Below, in pieces: positions 51,942-60,396 of a DNA stretch of 64,000 nucleotides (the first letter of the stretch is position 1; each line of letters opens with the position of its first letter). This DNA is from an uncultured bacterium. Lineage in GTDB: Bacteria; Cyanobacteriota; Vampirovibrionia; Gastranaerophilales; Gastranaerophilaceae. A model generated the notes under the pieces. The model made no database searches. It was not told the DNA's origin and worked only from the letters and a program-made list of their open reading frames with translations. The stretch spans positions 1 to 64,000 of the forward strand of contig CASFNW010000013.1 in assembly GCA_949296245.1 (NCBI GenBank). Direction: 5' to 3'. Both the position numbers and the translations under genes were made by a program.

Positions 51942-52117
51942 TCATATAGTCAACTGACTCCGACTACTTGTTGAACCTGTGCAATAACCAAGTTCAATAT
52001 TTAACAACAAGTCCGGCACAGCCAACAAGTGCATGTGGTCACTTCCGTAAAATAATAGACTCGGCGCCACTCGCACTCCGTGTACCACTCCTACAAGCGA
52101 TGTGCCACTCAGACAAT
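51942..52117 (+). repeat. Dispersed composite repeat, copy B
   Basis: It begins TCATATAGTCAACTGACTC and ends CCACTCAGACAAT. The first 135 bp match copy D at 56706 with few changes. The far end overlaps the last codons and stop of the convergent M14 peptidase gene (stop at 52109-52111), so the repeat contributes that gene's terminus. Confidence 0.9.
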
Positions 52118-52762
52118 ATTTGCAATATAAGTAAAAATATCTTTATTTGTGTTCCACAAAGTTTCTTTTTCGCAATTTTCCGGCAATTCCAGCGTGATTG
52201 TCGGAATTTGTTTTTCGATACCGCAATAAGTGCCAAAACTTCCGGGTGTAGGATATCCTATGGATTTTTCTGGCTTATATCCTGTTATTTCCGATATTTT
52301 TTCTGCTTCTTCTTCTGCAGGGCCGTCATAGTTAACAACCGCATACGGTTCATGAAGCGTAATGATTAAATCCGGAACATATTTTTCAATTATATAAATC
52401 AAAAATTGTGTTTCTACTTCGCTTGCAGGTTTTTCACCTCCGAAGTATTCATCTTTTTTTGATGATTCCCAGTTCTTTGTCGGAAAATTTCTGTTCAAAT
52501 CTACATCATTTGCATTTGTTCTTGTATTTTGGGCTTTTCCGTCAGGATTTAGACACGGAATAAACAGAAGTCTGTTTTTTGTTTCGTTTCTTTCTGAAAG
52601 ATATCTGTTTATCAGATACTCCCCGTCCTTTTCGTCACCATGGAAAACTCCTATTACAAGAACCGTTTTTTTATAATCCTGTGAGGCCGGTTCTCTTTTT
52701 AAAAGAAGAACTTCGTTTCCAAGAGGGGTATTTATTTTTGATTCAAGATCCGCAAAAATCAT
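52109..52762 (-). CDS. M14-family zinc carboxypeptidase (MpaA-like)
   Basis: A 217-residue cytoplasmic metallopeptidase. Zinc ligands come from VFHGDEKDGE (His and Glu) and LHEPYAV (His); DVDLNRNFP supplies the substrate-binding Asn-Arg, and TITLELP the catalytic Glu. This short form fits MpaA-type murein peptide amidases, which recycle cell-wall peptides. ATG 52762 overlaps the upstream solute-binding gene stop as ATGA, so the two are coupled. Its 3' end lies in the dispersed repeat. The coupling to a transporter suggests uptake and cleavage of one substrate, perhaps a peptide or glycopeptide. Confidence 0.86.
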   Translation of the reverse strand: MIFADLESKINTPLGNEVLLLKREPASQDYKKTVLVIGVFHGDEKDGEYLINRYLSERNETKNRLLFIPCLNPDGKAQNTRTNANDVDLNRNFPTKNWESSKKDEYFGGEKPASEVETQFLIYIIEKYVPDLIITLHEPYAVVNYDGPAEEEAEKISEITGYKPEKSIGYPTPGSFGTYCGIEKQIPTITLELPENCEKETLWNTNKDIFTYIANIV

Positions 52763-54015
52763 TTTGTATCCAATCTTTTCCAATTTTCTGCAGCTTTATT
52801 TAGTATTTTTTTTGTATCATCACTGCCTAGTAACACCTGCTGCACGGTTGTGTTTAAGAGTGTAATTATTTCTTTATGATTATATTTAAATCTTAGCTGT
52901 TTTTGAAGATTATTCAATTGTTTTGCACTTATATATCTCGCTTTGGAAATCACATCAGTATCATCATAAACAGTAAAATACTTGTCTTTTAGTGCATCGT
53001 TATTTACAGGAAGTATTGTTGTCAGTTTTGCAAGCTCCACCTGATTTTTTTTGTTTGTTAAAAACAAAGCAAACTTGAGTGCCGCATCTTTGTGTTTTGC
53101 TCTTGCCGGTATAATAAGATTCATAATAGATACGTCATATTTGCCTGTGCCGCCGGTAAGCTGCGGCGAAACATCTGTTACTTTATATATTTGCGGTGCA
53201 TTTTCTTTAACAATATTCAAAAAGTTTGCACCGGATTGAATGTATGCAAGCTGGCCAGACATATATTTTTCAAGTGCTTCCTGATGGTTCTGGGTAATAG
53301 ATTCTTTCGGTATAAGGTCATCTTTATACAAGTTTTTGTATTCATTGAATATGTCAATTGATTGTTTAGAAACAAATTTTTCAGGAGTATTTATATCGTA
53401 CTTGTTCAGAATTTTTAAAAGCGTATCATTTTCCGTTAATGTCGGCATAGTAACAAACATGCCTGATTTTTCTTTTATTTGTTTAGCAGATGCGTGCATA
53501 TCGCTGTAAGTTTCCGGAATGTTTTTTATTCCTGATTTTTTTAAAATATCTTTATTGTAAAAAGTTATCGACGATGTTGCATAAAACGGCACTGCGTAGC
53601 ATTTTCCGTCATATTTTAAAGAAGCAACAATCTGTCTGTTATATGCATCCAGTTTTGTGCAGTCAATATACTGCAATGCCTGTTTCTGGGCAAGAATACT
53701 GGAAAAATCAGGTGTAAGGTTTACAAGGTCAGGCGGATTTGTACTCAAAATAGAAGCAAGAGTCCTTTTTTCACCTTCGGAGTACGGTACATCAATCCAT
53801 TTTATTTTTATTTCTGGATTCTGTTTTTCAAACTCCGCTATCAACGGGTTCATATATTGTCCGAATGTTCCCATCTGAAGCGACCAGAATACGACCTCTT
53901 GTTTTTTTGGTGTTTGCTCTGTATTTTTGCTTTTTGGTTTTGTATTAAGAAACACTGCATCAATACAGATTAAACACACACATACAATTGCTATAATAAT
54001 TTTTAGGTTTTTCAT
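52759..54015 (-). CDS. ABC transporter extracellular solute-binding protein (family 1)
   Basis: A 418-residue periplasmic or membrane-tethered binding protein. The N-terminus is a hydrophobic segment (about 5-25, IIIAIVCVCLICIDAVFL) with no standard lipobox. The mature part resembles sugar-binding proteins: EVVFWSLQMGTFGQYMNPLI, EFEKQNPEIKIKWIDVPYSE, PDLVNLTPDF, TYSDMHASAKQIKEKSG, and KDAALKFALFLTNKKNQVE. It is coupled by ATGA overlap to the M14 peptidase. No permease is nearby; the ATPase at 58299 could serve it. The ligand is unknown. Confidence 0.88.
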   Translation of the reverse strand: MKNLKIIIAIVCVCLICIDAVFLNTKPKSKNTEQTPKKQEVVFWSLQMGTFGQYMNPLIAEFEKQNPEIKIKWIDVPYSEGEKRTLASILSTNPPDLVNLTPDFSSILAQKQALQYIDCTKLDAYNRQIVASLKYDGKCYAVPFYATSSITFYNKDILKKSGIKNIPETYSDMHASAKQIKEKSGMFVTMPTLTENDTLLKILNKYDINTPEKFVSKQSIDIFNEYKNLYKDDLIPKESITQNHQEALEKYMSGQLAYIQSGANFLNIVKENAPQIYKVTDVSPQLTGGTGKYDVSIMNLIIPARAKHKDAALKFALFLTNKKNQVELAKLTTILPVNNDALKDKYFTVYDDTDVISKARYISAKQLNNLQKQLRFKYNHKEIITLLNTTVQQVLLGSDDTKKILNKAAENWKRLDTK

Positions 54016-54036
54016 ACAGCCCTCTATACAACTACT

Positions 54037-54498
54037 TCATATAGTCAACTGACTCAGACTACTTTCTTGGATTATTGGCGTTCGTAAGGTTTGGTATTCC
54101 GTTTCGAAATTTTTTTCTAAAATTTCTTCTCTTCATCAACCTTACTCACATGGGCACTCGCTCGGCTTCTAAGCCTCGACTACGTGCCCGCTCAAAATCC
54201 GCTCTTGGATTATTGACGTTCACAAGGTCAAGTACTTCATTTCAAATTTTTATTCTAAAAATTTTCCATTACGTTTACCTTGTTCACATGGCTGTTCGCT
54301 CACTTCGTTCGACTCCACAGCCGCTCTTTCACTGTTTACAAATCAATAATTCAAAGAAAAACTATTGATACGCCTTTTGTGCTTTGCACAATATTCGTCA
54401 GAGTGTGTACCACTCCTAGCTTGAGGCGTAGGCAAACCGCAGGTGCGCCGTACGCATCAGGATGCCCTCGGGTACAAGCGAGGTCCCACTCAGACAAT
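54037..54498 (+). repeat. Dispersed composite repeat, copy C (long form)
   Basis: It begins TCATATAGTCAACTGACTC and ends CCACTCAGACAAT. Inside are two tandem related modules of about 140 bp starting CTTGGATTATTG[A/G]CG (54065 and 54205). The second matches copy A at the window start almost base for base. A GTAGGC...CATCAGGAT module (54430-54475) resembles 5162-5202. The 54016-54575 gap carries nothing else but the gcvPB leader. Confidence 0.88.
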
Positions 54499-54575
54499 TT
54501 AGATTATATAAAATACTGTGTTGACACGCAACAGACAAAACTTTAACATGTATTAAAATGGGGAGAAAATGTTTA

Positions 54576-56018
54576 ATGACTGATGTAATTTTTGAAAAAT
54601 CAATAAAGGGAATGTCGGGTGTAACTTTAACGGATGAAAATCTTGACATTGATTTTATAAAACCCGAATTTTTAAGAAAGAATGCTCCTGAACTGCCGGA
54701 GATGAGTGAGCTTGAAGTTATGAGGCATTTTAAAGAATTGTCTGATAAAAATTTCTGTGTGGAATCAGGCTTTTATCCTCTGGGTTCCTGTACCATGAAA
54801 TATAATCCGAAAGTGAACGAATATCTTGCTTCTTTAGAAGGCTTTACCTCTCTTCATCCGCTGCAGGAGGATGAAGATTGTCAGGGTGCGCTGGAGCTTA
54901 TGTATAAACTGCAGGAGGCTTTAAAAGAAATAACTGGCATGGACGCTGTTACACTGCAGGGCTCTGCCGGTGCTCACGGTGAACTGTGCGGGATGATGAT
55001 AGTAAAACATTACTTTAAAACAAAAAACGATACAAAACGTACAAAAGTAATCATACCTGACTCAGCACACGGCACTAATCCTGCGTCAGCCGGCATGTGC
55101 GGATTTGAGATAATAAAAGTTCAGAGTAATAACAAAGGACTTGTTGATGTAGAACACTTAAAAGAAATTTTTGAATTAAATAAGGACGAAATTGCTGCAA
55201 TAATGATGACAAATCCTAACACGCTCGGGCTTTTTGAGGAAAATATTCTTGTAATTTCAAAACTTGCACATAAAAACGGTGCACTGTTATATTATGACGG
55301 CGCAAACCTGAATGCTGTGATGGGAATCACAAACCCGAAGGTAATGGGCTTTGATATTGTCCATCTTAATCTTCACAAAACTTTTGCTGCCCCTCATGGC
55401 GGTGGCGGACCCGGTGCGGGGCCTGTAGGTGTTGTTGGGAAATTGAAAGAGTATTTACCTGTACCCGTCATCGATTTTAAAGACGGAAAGTATTTCAGAA
55501 ACTACAATATAGTAAATACTATAGGTAAAATTAAAGAATTTCAGGGAAATTTCAGCGTTCTTGTTAAGGCATATGCATATATTTTAATGAGAGGAAATAC
55601 ATTAAAAGAAGCCTCATGTGACGCTGTGTTAAATGCAAACTATTTAAAAGAAAAATTAAAAGAGTATTATGAACTTCCTTATGATTATCCCTGTATGCAT
55701 GAGTTTGTTCTCTCCGGAGACCGCCAAAAAGCAGCCGGAGTTCATACTCTGGAAATAGCAAAACGGCTTATGGACAGTAAATTCCATCCGCCAACAGTGT
55801 ATTTCCCTCTTATTGTTTCAGAGGCAATGATGATAGAACCTACGGAATCCGAAAATAAAGCCAGATTGGATGAATTTATTGATGCAATGAAAACAATAGC
55901 AAAAGAGGTAAAAGAAAATCCAGAAGTCGTTCTGTCATCTCCTCATAACACACCGGTAAAAAGGGTAGATGAAACTAATGCTGCAAGACATCTCGATTTA
56001 CGATACAGGAAAGATTAA
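54576..56018 (+). CDS. gcvPB: Glycine dehydrogenase (decarboxylating) subunit 2
   Basis: A 480-residue PLP-binding subunit of glycine-cleavage P protein in its two-subunit form. PLP is held by NLHKTFAAPHGGGGPGAGP (Schiff-base Lys). Other family marks are GFYPLGSCTMKYNPKVNE near the N-terminus, GSAGAHGELCGMM, DSAHGTNPASAGMCGF and MMTNPNTLGLFE. GGGGAGA stands 10 nt before ATG 54576. Subunit 1 (gcvPA), gcvT and gcvH are not in this window, although they usually sit beside it. The next gene follows after 3 bp. Confidence 0.96.
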   Translation: MTDVIFEKSIKGMSGVTLTDENLDIDFIKPEFLRKNAPELPEMSELEVMRHFKELSDKNFCVESGFYPLGSCTMKYNPKVNEYLASLEGFTSLHPLQEDEDCQGALELMYKLQEALKEITGMDAVTLQGSAGAHGELCGMMIVKHYFKTKNDTKRTKVIIPDSAHGTNPASAGMCGFEIIKVQSNNKGLVDVEHLKEIFELNKDEIAAIMMTNPNTLGLFEENILVISKLAHKNGALLYYDGANLNAVMGITNPKVMGFDIVHLNLHKTFAAPHGGGGPGAGPVGVVGKLKEYLPVPVIDFKDGKYFRNYNIVNTIGKIKEFQGNFSVLVKAYAYILMRGNTLKEASCDAVLNANYLKEKLKEYYELPYDYPCMHEFVLSGDRQKAAGVHTLEIAKRLMDSKFHPPTVYFPLIVSEAMMIEPTESENKARLDEFIDAMKTIAKEVKENPEVVLSSPHNTPVKRVDETNAARHLDLRYRKD

Positions 56019-56021
56019 CTT

Positions 56022-56690
56022 ATGTACGAATACTATTTTAAAATTAAAAAAGGCGATATAGAGTTTGAATGTTCTACAAATGACAAGATAACATTTGAAG
56101 AAAAATTATCGGACTGGATAAACGGTATTGTAAAAGGTGAATATGTTAAACCTCCGGAAAATATTAACAGCTCCGGTGAAGAAGATTTATCCGAATCTGA
56201 AAATGTTCAGACAGAAGAATCCGGTCTTCAAAGAAGCGGTTTTATTGACGTAAAAAATCTCGTATCAATAAACAATATGACAACACCTCAGTTTAATTCC
56301 TCCTTGATGAATGAGGATACACAGATTTCTGAAGCAGACTTTGAGCAGACACTTGTTGACTCTATACAGAATCCCAAAACCGAAGTCGTGGAAAAACAAG
56401 ATTCACTGTCTGATTTTGAAGGATATTTGAATTCATATAACCCTCAGAATGATACAGACCGGCTGATTGTAGCTGCAAAATATATTTTGAATATAGAAAA
56501 TCAGGAACGTTTTTCAATAAAACAGCTTAACGCTAAACTTGTACCTGCGACAGGCCAACCAGTTGACCATTCGATGATAGAAAATGCAATAGAACAAAAT
56601 CTTGTCAGGATAGTGCCGGATTTGACAGGTACAAGCGAGTTTACAGAATACACTCTTACAGAAGAGGGTGAAGGGTATTTTGTTGATTAG
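56022..56690 (+). CDS. Acidic hypothetical protein
   Basis: A 222-residue protein that starts 3 bp after gcvPB, with GGAAAG upstream. It has a short N-terminal beta domain (YEYYFKIKKGDIEFECST), a long acidic low-complexity middle (60-140, rich in Ser, Glu, Asp and Gln), and a C-terminal helical domain (DTDRLIVAAKYILNIENQE, MIENAIEQNLVRIV, YTLTEEGEGYFVD) that could be a winged-helix-like fold. No family known to me. Co-transcription with gcvPB may be incidental. Confidence 0.68.
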   Translation: MYEYYFKIKKGDIEFECSTNDKITFEEKLSDWINGIVKGEYVKPPENINSSGEEDLSESENVQTEESGLQRSGFIDVKNLVSINNMTTPQFNSSLMNEDTQISEADFEQTLVDSIQNPKTEVVEKQDSLSDFEGYLNSYNPQNDTDRLIVAAKYILNIENQERFSIKQLNAKLVPATGQPVDHSMIENAIEQNLVRIVPDLTGTSEFTEYTLTEEGEGYFVD

Positions 56691-56705
56691 AATGTGATTG
56701 ATATT

Positions 56706-56917
56706 TCATATAGTCAACTGACTCCGACTACTTATTGAACCTGTGCAATAAACAAGTTCAACATTTAACAACAAGTCCGGCACAGCCAACAAGTGCATGG
56801 GGTCACTTCCGTAAAATGATAGACTCGGCGCCACTCGCTACCTCTCATAAATATGCCACCGGCATATTTATTCGGCAGAGTGTGTACACTCCTACAAGCG
56901 AGGTCTCACTCAGACAT
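56706..56917 (+). repeat. Dispersed composite repeat, copy D
   Basis: It begins TCATATAGTCAACTGACTCC and ends TCACTCAGACAT. It matches copy B over the first 135 bp, then inserts an AAATATGCCACCGGCATATTT hairpin before the shared end. Open frames through copies B and D look alike, but all four differences between them in the frame change the amino acid, so this is not selected as protein. The rest of 56691-57134 holds only a terminator and the next promoter region. Confidence 0.9.
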
Positions 56918-57012
56918 TTTAATGTGCTTAACAATTGTTTATAAATTTGCACACATTTAAAAAACTTGTAATAATAATCATATTAATAGTCTAACCATTC
57001 CTTTCTTGACTT

Positions 57013-57052
57013 ATGCGGCTTGGATTTTTCTAAGACCGCATTTTATTTTTTA
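57013..57052 (+). terminator. Intrinsic terminator before the kinase-like gene
   Basis: ATGCGG...CCGCAT with inner CTTGGA/TCTAAG gives a 12-bp interrupted stem around TTTT, followed by a long T-rich run. It ends transcription from the gcvPB direction. Confidence 0.82.
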
Positions 57053-57134
57053 ATTTTTATTATTTTTATCTGATTATGATAGAATTAATATATATAAAAG
57101 GGTTTAAAGGTTAAAAGTTAAAAGGGAGTCTGAA

Positions 57135-58283
57135 ATGGGAATATTTTCCTGGTTATTCGGAAAGAAAAAAGATAAAAGTGTTTTAGGATGCTATCCTGAT
57201 GCAGTAATGGTTGTATCAGCTTCCGGTGAAATTTTATATGCAAATCAGAATCTTTTAGACTTATTCAAATTATCCAGCGAGGAACTTTTTAACTTGGAGC
57301 TTTTTGATTTGTTTGACGGAGGGTATAACCTTATAAGAAATCTTTCTCACTCTAAAGATTCTGCAATTGTACGATCCAAGCAGAACCTTCAGGATGATTT
57401 ATATTTTGAAATAAGAGCTTCCGAGTACAATGACGGTGAAGAAAAAATTATAATATCCGTAAGGGATGTTTCTAACAGCCAGAAAATGCTGAATAAGCTG
57501 ATGTTTGAACATGAATATCTTAATAAATTGACTAAAAATAATAATACATTCCTCTCAAAAATTTCTGGTGAATTGACATCGCCTCTTCATTCAATAAACG
57601 GATTTTCTCAGGCTATATTAGAAGGACTCGGCGGTGATGTAAATGAAAAACAGGAAAAATATCTTAAAATTATAAATAAAAATTCAACACATCTACTGGA
57701 ACTTATAAACAGTGTGGTAGAGTATTCAAAGCTGGAATCGGGCTTGTATGAATATGAATTTAAAAATTTTGATTTTGTAAACTTAATGACAGATATTTTT
57801 AATGAATATAAACCTCAGGCTGATGAAAAAAAGATTGTGCTTAATTTTAACTTAAATAGTCTTGCAAAAAGAACTTTTTATTCAGATGAGCATGTCTTAA
57901 GAAAAGCACTGGATATCCTTCTTAAAAATGCTCTGGACAAAACAGACAGCGGTTCAATCCAGCTTACAGTTAATCATCCTGATGCCGAATATCTGGAACT
58001 TGCCGGTTTTAAAGTAAATCCTAATCTGCCTGACAAAACTTACGCAATGATTAGTCTTGCCTATACCGGAGCAAGTATTCCTAATGAGGAGCTGGCATCT
58101 GTTTTTGACCCTTATGCAAATATTGATAAATACATAGCAAAGAAAACTGTTGCAAAAGGTATGGAGATGGGAGTTTTATATAATCTTGTCAGACTGATGA
58201 AAGGTAAAATCTGGGCAGAATCTGAATCATCACATGGCTGTGTATTTTCATTTATAATTCCGACTGAAAGATTAAGTATTTAA
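57135..58283 (+). CDS. PAS-histidine-kinase-like protein, degenerate catalytic motifs
   Basis: A 382-residue cytoplasmic protein. Residues 15-112 form a PAS domain (YPDAVMVVSASGEILYANQN). Residues 135-205 align with the HisKA dimer domain, but the phospho-acceptor motif reads S144-G-E-L-T-S-P-L: Gly145 replaces the usual His. Residues 240-376 align with HATPase_c. The N box Asn survives (ILLKNALDKT), yet the G1 Asp is Tyr310 in AYTGASIP, and G2 reads GMEMG. It therefore looks like a pseudokinase that may sense through PAS without phosphorelay. AAAGGGAG precedes the ATG. The ABC ATPase begins 15 bp downstream, so the two are co-transcribed. No response regulator is near. Confidence 0.85.
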   Translation: MGIFSWLFGKKKDKSVLGCYPDAVMVVSASGEILYANQNLLDLFKLSSEELFNLELFDLFDGGYNLIRNLSHSKDSAIVRSKQNLQDDLYFEIRASEYNDGEEKIIISVRDVSNSQKMLNKLMFEHEYLNKLTKNNNTFLSKISGELTSPLHSINGFSQAILEGLGGDVNEKQEKYLKIINKNSTHLLELINSVVEYSKLESGLYEYEFKNFDFVNLMTDIFNEYKPQADEKKIVLNFNLNSLAKRTFYSDEHVLRKALDILLKNALDKTDSGSIQLTVNHPDAEYLELAGFKVNPNLPDKTYAMISLAYTGASIPNEELASVFDPYANIDKYIAKKTVAKGMEMGVLYNLVRLMKGKIWAESESSHGCVFSFIIPTERLSI

Positions 58284-58298
58284 CAACCGGAGAAGTAT

Positions 58299-59354
58299 AT
58301 GGCTAATGTTACTTTAAAAAATGTAGTAAAAAGATATGATACAAAAACAATTATTAATGATATTTCTCTGGAAATTAAAGATAAAGAGTTTATTGTACTT
58401 GTAGGATCTTCCGGATGCGGAAAATCCACTATCTTACGAATGATTGCAGGATTGGAGGATATAACCTCAGGCGAAATATATATAGGCGACAAATGTGTAA
58501 ATAATGTCCACCCCAAAGACAGAGATATTGCCTTTGTTTTCCAGAGTTATGCACTATACCCCCATATGAGTGTTTATGAAAATATTGCTTTTCCTTTAAA
58601 AATGCGAAATTTCAAAAAAGATGAGATAGACAGAAAAGTCAAAGAAGCTGCAGAAATTTTAAATCTAACGGAATATCTTGATAGAAGACCCAAACAGCTT
58701 TCCGGAGGACAAAGACAGCGTGTTGCTCTTGGACGTGCAATAGTCAGAAATCCGAAAGTATTTTTGATGGATGAACCATTATCCAACCTTGATGCAAAGC
58801 TGCGTGTTCAGATGCGTTCCGAAATCAAAAAACTTCATGAAAAACTGCAGACAACTTTTATATATGTTACCCATGACCAGACAGAAGCATTGACTATGGG
58901 AGATAGAATTGTTGTACTGGACAAAGGGGTGATACAACAGGTCGATGAACCTGAAAAAATATACTACAGTCCTGCCAATACATTTGTCGGCGGTTTTTTG
59001 GGCTCTCCTTCCATGAACTTTATAAAATCTAAAGTTGAGAACGGTACCATTAAATTTAATGATTATATTATTAATCTTTCTGAACCGCAAAAACAGCTTA
59101 TACAAAACCGTGAAGAAATTATTGTCGGTATCCGTCCGGAGAAAATGGAGTCATTGTCACCCAACTATGAATTCATGGTAGGTGTTGATATATCCGAAAT
59201 GCTCGGCAGTGAGAAAATAGTTTATTTTAATATAAACAATGCAAAATGTTCTGCAAAAATTGATGCGCAAAAAGAATTCGGAAAAGAAATTACACTAAAC
59301 TTTAACACTAATGACTTTCTTTTCTTTGATGCGGAAACACTCAATAAATTATAA
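58299..59354 (+). CDS. Sugar-type ABC transporter ATPase (MalK/UgpC/MsmX-like)
   Basis: A 351-residue ATPase subunit. Walker A is GSSGCGKST, the Q loop is VFQSYALYPHMSVYEN, the signature is LSGGQRQRVALGRA, and Walker B with D loop is FLMDEPLSNLDAKLR. The H loop is VTHDQTEA. The C-terminal TOBE/OB region begins near GIRPEKM, as in carbohydrate importers. It has no permease neighbours, as with shared MsmX-type ATPases that energise several importers. It directly follows the PAS pseudokinase gene. CGGAGAA precedes the ATG. The binding protein at 52759 is a candidate partner by type only. Confidence 0.95.
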   Translation: MANVTLKNVVKRYDTKTIINDISLEIKDKEFIVLVGSSGCGKSTILRMIAGLEDITSGEIYIGDKCVNNVHPKDRDIAFVFQSYALYPHMSVYENIAFPLKMRNFKKDEIDRKVKEAAEILNLTEYLDRRPKQLSGGQRQRVALGRAIVRNPKVFLMDEPLSNLDAKLRVQMRSEIKKLHEKLQTTFIYVTHDQTEALTMGDRIVVLDKGVIQQVDEPEKIYYSPANTFVGGFLGSPSMNFIKSKVENGTIKFNDYIINLSEPQKQLIQNREEIIVGIRPEKMESLSPNYEFMVGVDISEMLGSEKIVYFNINNAKCSAKIDAQKEFGKEITLNFNTNDFLFFDAETLNKL

Positions 59355-59435
59355 TTTTTTACATTTTTTGAATGATGTAAGGCATGGCAAAAATGTGCAA
59401 AATATCCATGTTAACAATGGGAGAGGTTAGATAAC

Positions 59436-59912
59436 ATGGTTGGTTCAATTAGTTCAATAGGCTCTTACAGCGCATCTATTTTCGAGAGCCTTTTGTATTC
59501 TGATTCTTCAAAAACAACAGCAGGCATGAGTTTTGATGACATGCTTGCAAACGGAGTTATTTCAAATACAGAAGATAAAAAAGCATCTACCGGTATAACT
59601 GCGATGGGTGGTTCTTCGGAAAAAGAAGAAACCAGTTCTTCATCAAGTTCTAATAGCGAAATGGATTTGAATAATGACGGTCAGGTTACGATAGATGAGA
59701 TTATTCGCTATATGCAGATGCAGATGTCTGACAATATGTCAGAACAGATGAGTTCAGAAGATGGTTCTTTTGAAATGGGACAGCAGGCTCAACAAAACAC
59801 CGGCATAGAAGAATTCAAAGCAAAACAGGCGTCAAATGCATATCAGGCAGGTCGTCAGCTCATGGACACCGCTGTAGATATGATAACAGACAGCTTTATG
59901 TTTGTTGTATAG
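59436..59912 (+). CDS. Small acidic protein with one EF-hand
   Basis: A 158-residue protein. Its middle contains MDLNNDGQVTIDEIIRYMQM, a complete EF-hand loop (D-x-N-x-D-G-x-V-x-x-D-E), so calcium binding is likely. A Ser/Glu-rich linker precedes it. The N-terminus is GSISSIGSYSASIFESLL and the C-terminus DTAVDMITDSFMFV. No signal peptide or membrane helix. GGGAGAGG precedes the ATG. One EF-hand alone could dimerise. Known roles of such proteins vary; here function is unknown. Confidence 0.75.
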   Translation: MVGSISSIGSYSASIFESLLYSDSSKTTAGMSFDDMLANGVISNTEDKKASTGITAMGGSSEKEETSSSSSSNSEMDLNNDGQVTIDEIIRYMQMQMSDNMSEQMSSEDGSFEMGQQAQQNTGIEEFKAKQASNAYQAGRQLMDTAVDMITDSFMFVV

Positions 59913-59947
59913 ACTTTTTATTGATTTTTTGAAAATTATAAACGAGC

Positions 59948-59970
59948 AAAAAAAAAGACCTTTCGGCCTT
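59948..59970 (-). terminator. Terminator downstream of the DUF1292 operon
   Basis: On the minus strand AAGGCC-GAAA-GGTCTT forms a hairpin with a stable tetraloop, followed by a run of nine Ts. It lies about 130 bp past the DUF1292 stop, between convergent genes. Confidence 0.8.
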
Positions 59971-60098
59971 GAAAATTGTTTTTGTTCCTCGTGTGTTTTT
60001 AATTTCTCGTCTCTAATTTATTCCTCGTATATATATAAAGTATACACTGAGAAAATAATTGCTAAATCACGAGTATATTGTAAAGAAATATTAAGAAT

Positions 60099-60383
60099 CT
60101 ATTCTTCTTCTGAATCGTCTAAAGAATCAATGTAGTCCACTACTTTATTAAATTCTTCATCATCTTCAATCATTTCAAATACGTATTCTTCACCTTCTTT
60201 TGTTAATCGCATTAAGACGACTTCCTTTTCTTGTTCGGGGTCGTCATTTTCTTCTTTAGGAAGAAGAAGCCCGTATTCCTGTCCGTCCATATCAATTATG
60301 TCGATTAGTTCAAAATTAATGATATTGCCTTCTTCATCAATTGTTTCTATCAGTTGTTCTTCTATTTCTTCATGATTTGTCAT
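60099..60383 (-). CDS. DUF1292 family protein
   Basis: A 94-residue, very acidic protein with the DUF1292 pattern: ETIDEEGNIINFELIDIIDMDGQEYGLLLP, then EVVLMRLTKEGEEYVFEMI and DDEEFNKVVDYIDSL. Its function is not known, though it is the usual neighbour of ruvX in Firmicutes (yrzB next to yrrK), and it keeps that place here, 13 bp after ruvX. AAGGAA precedes the ATG. It is last in the minus-strand operon. Confidence 0.88.
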   Translation of the reverse strand: MTNHEEIEEQLIETIDEEGNIINFELIDIIDMDGQEYGLLLPKEENDDPEQEKEVVLMRLTKEGEEYVFEMIEDDEEFNKVVDYIDSLDDSEEE

Positions 60384-60396
60384 TGTTTCTTCCTTT

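Noticed and set aside
51968-52369. Plus-strand open frame of 133 codons through repeat copy B, similar to one at 56735 in copy D
   Set aside because: All four base differences between the copies in the shared part change the amino acid, so there is no sign of selection on protein. The frame also overlaps the M14 gene.
54075-54546. Two plus-strand open frames in repeat copy C
   Set aside because: They coincide with the repeat modules, have no ribosome sites and no motifs.
57135-58283. Ordinary two-component sensor kinase
   Set aside because: The phospho-acceptor His and the G1-box Asp are both replaced, and no response regulator lies nearby.
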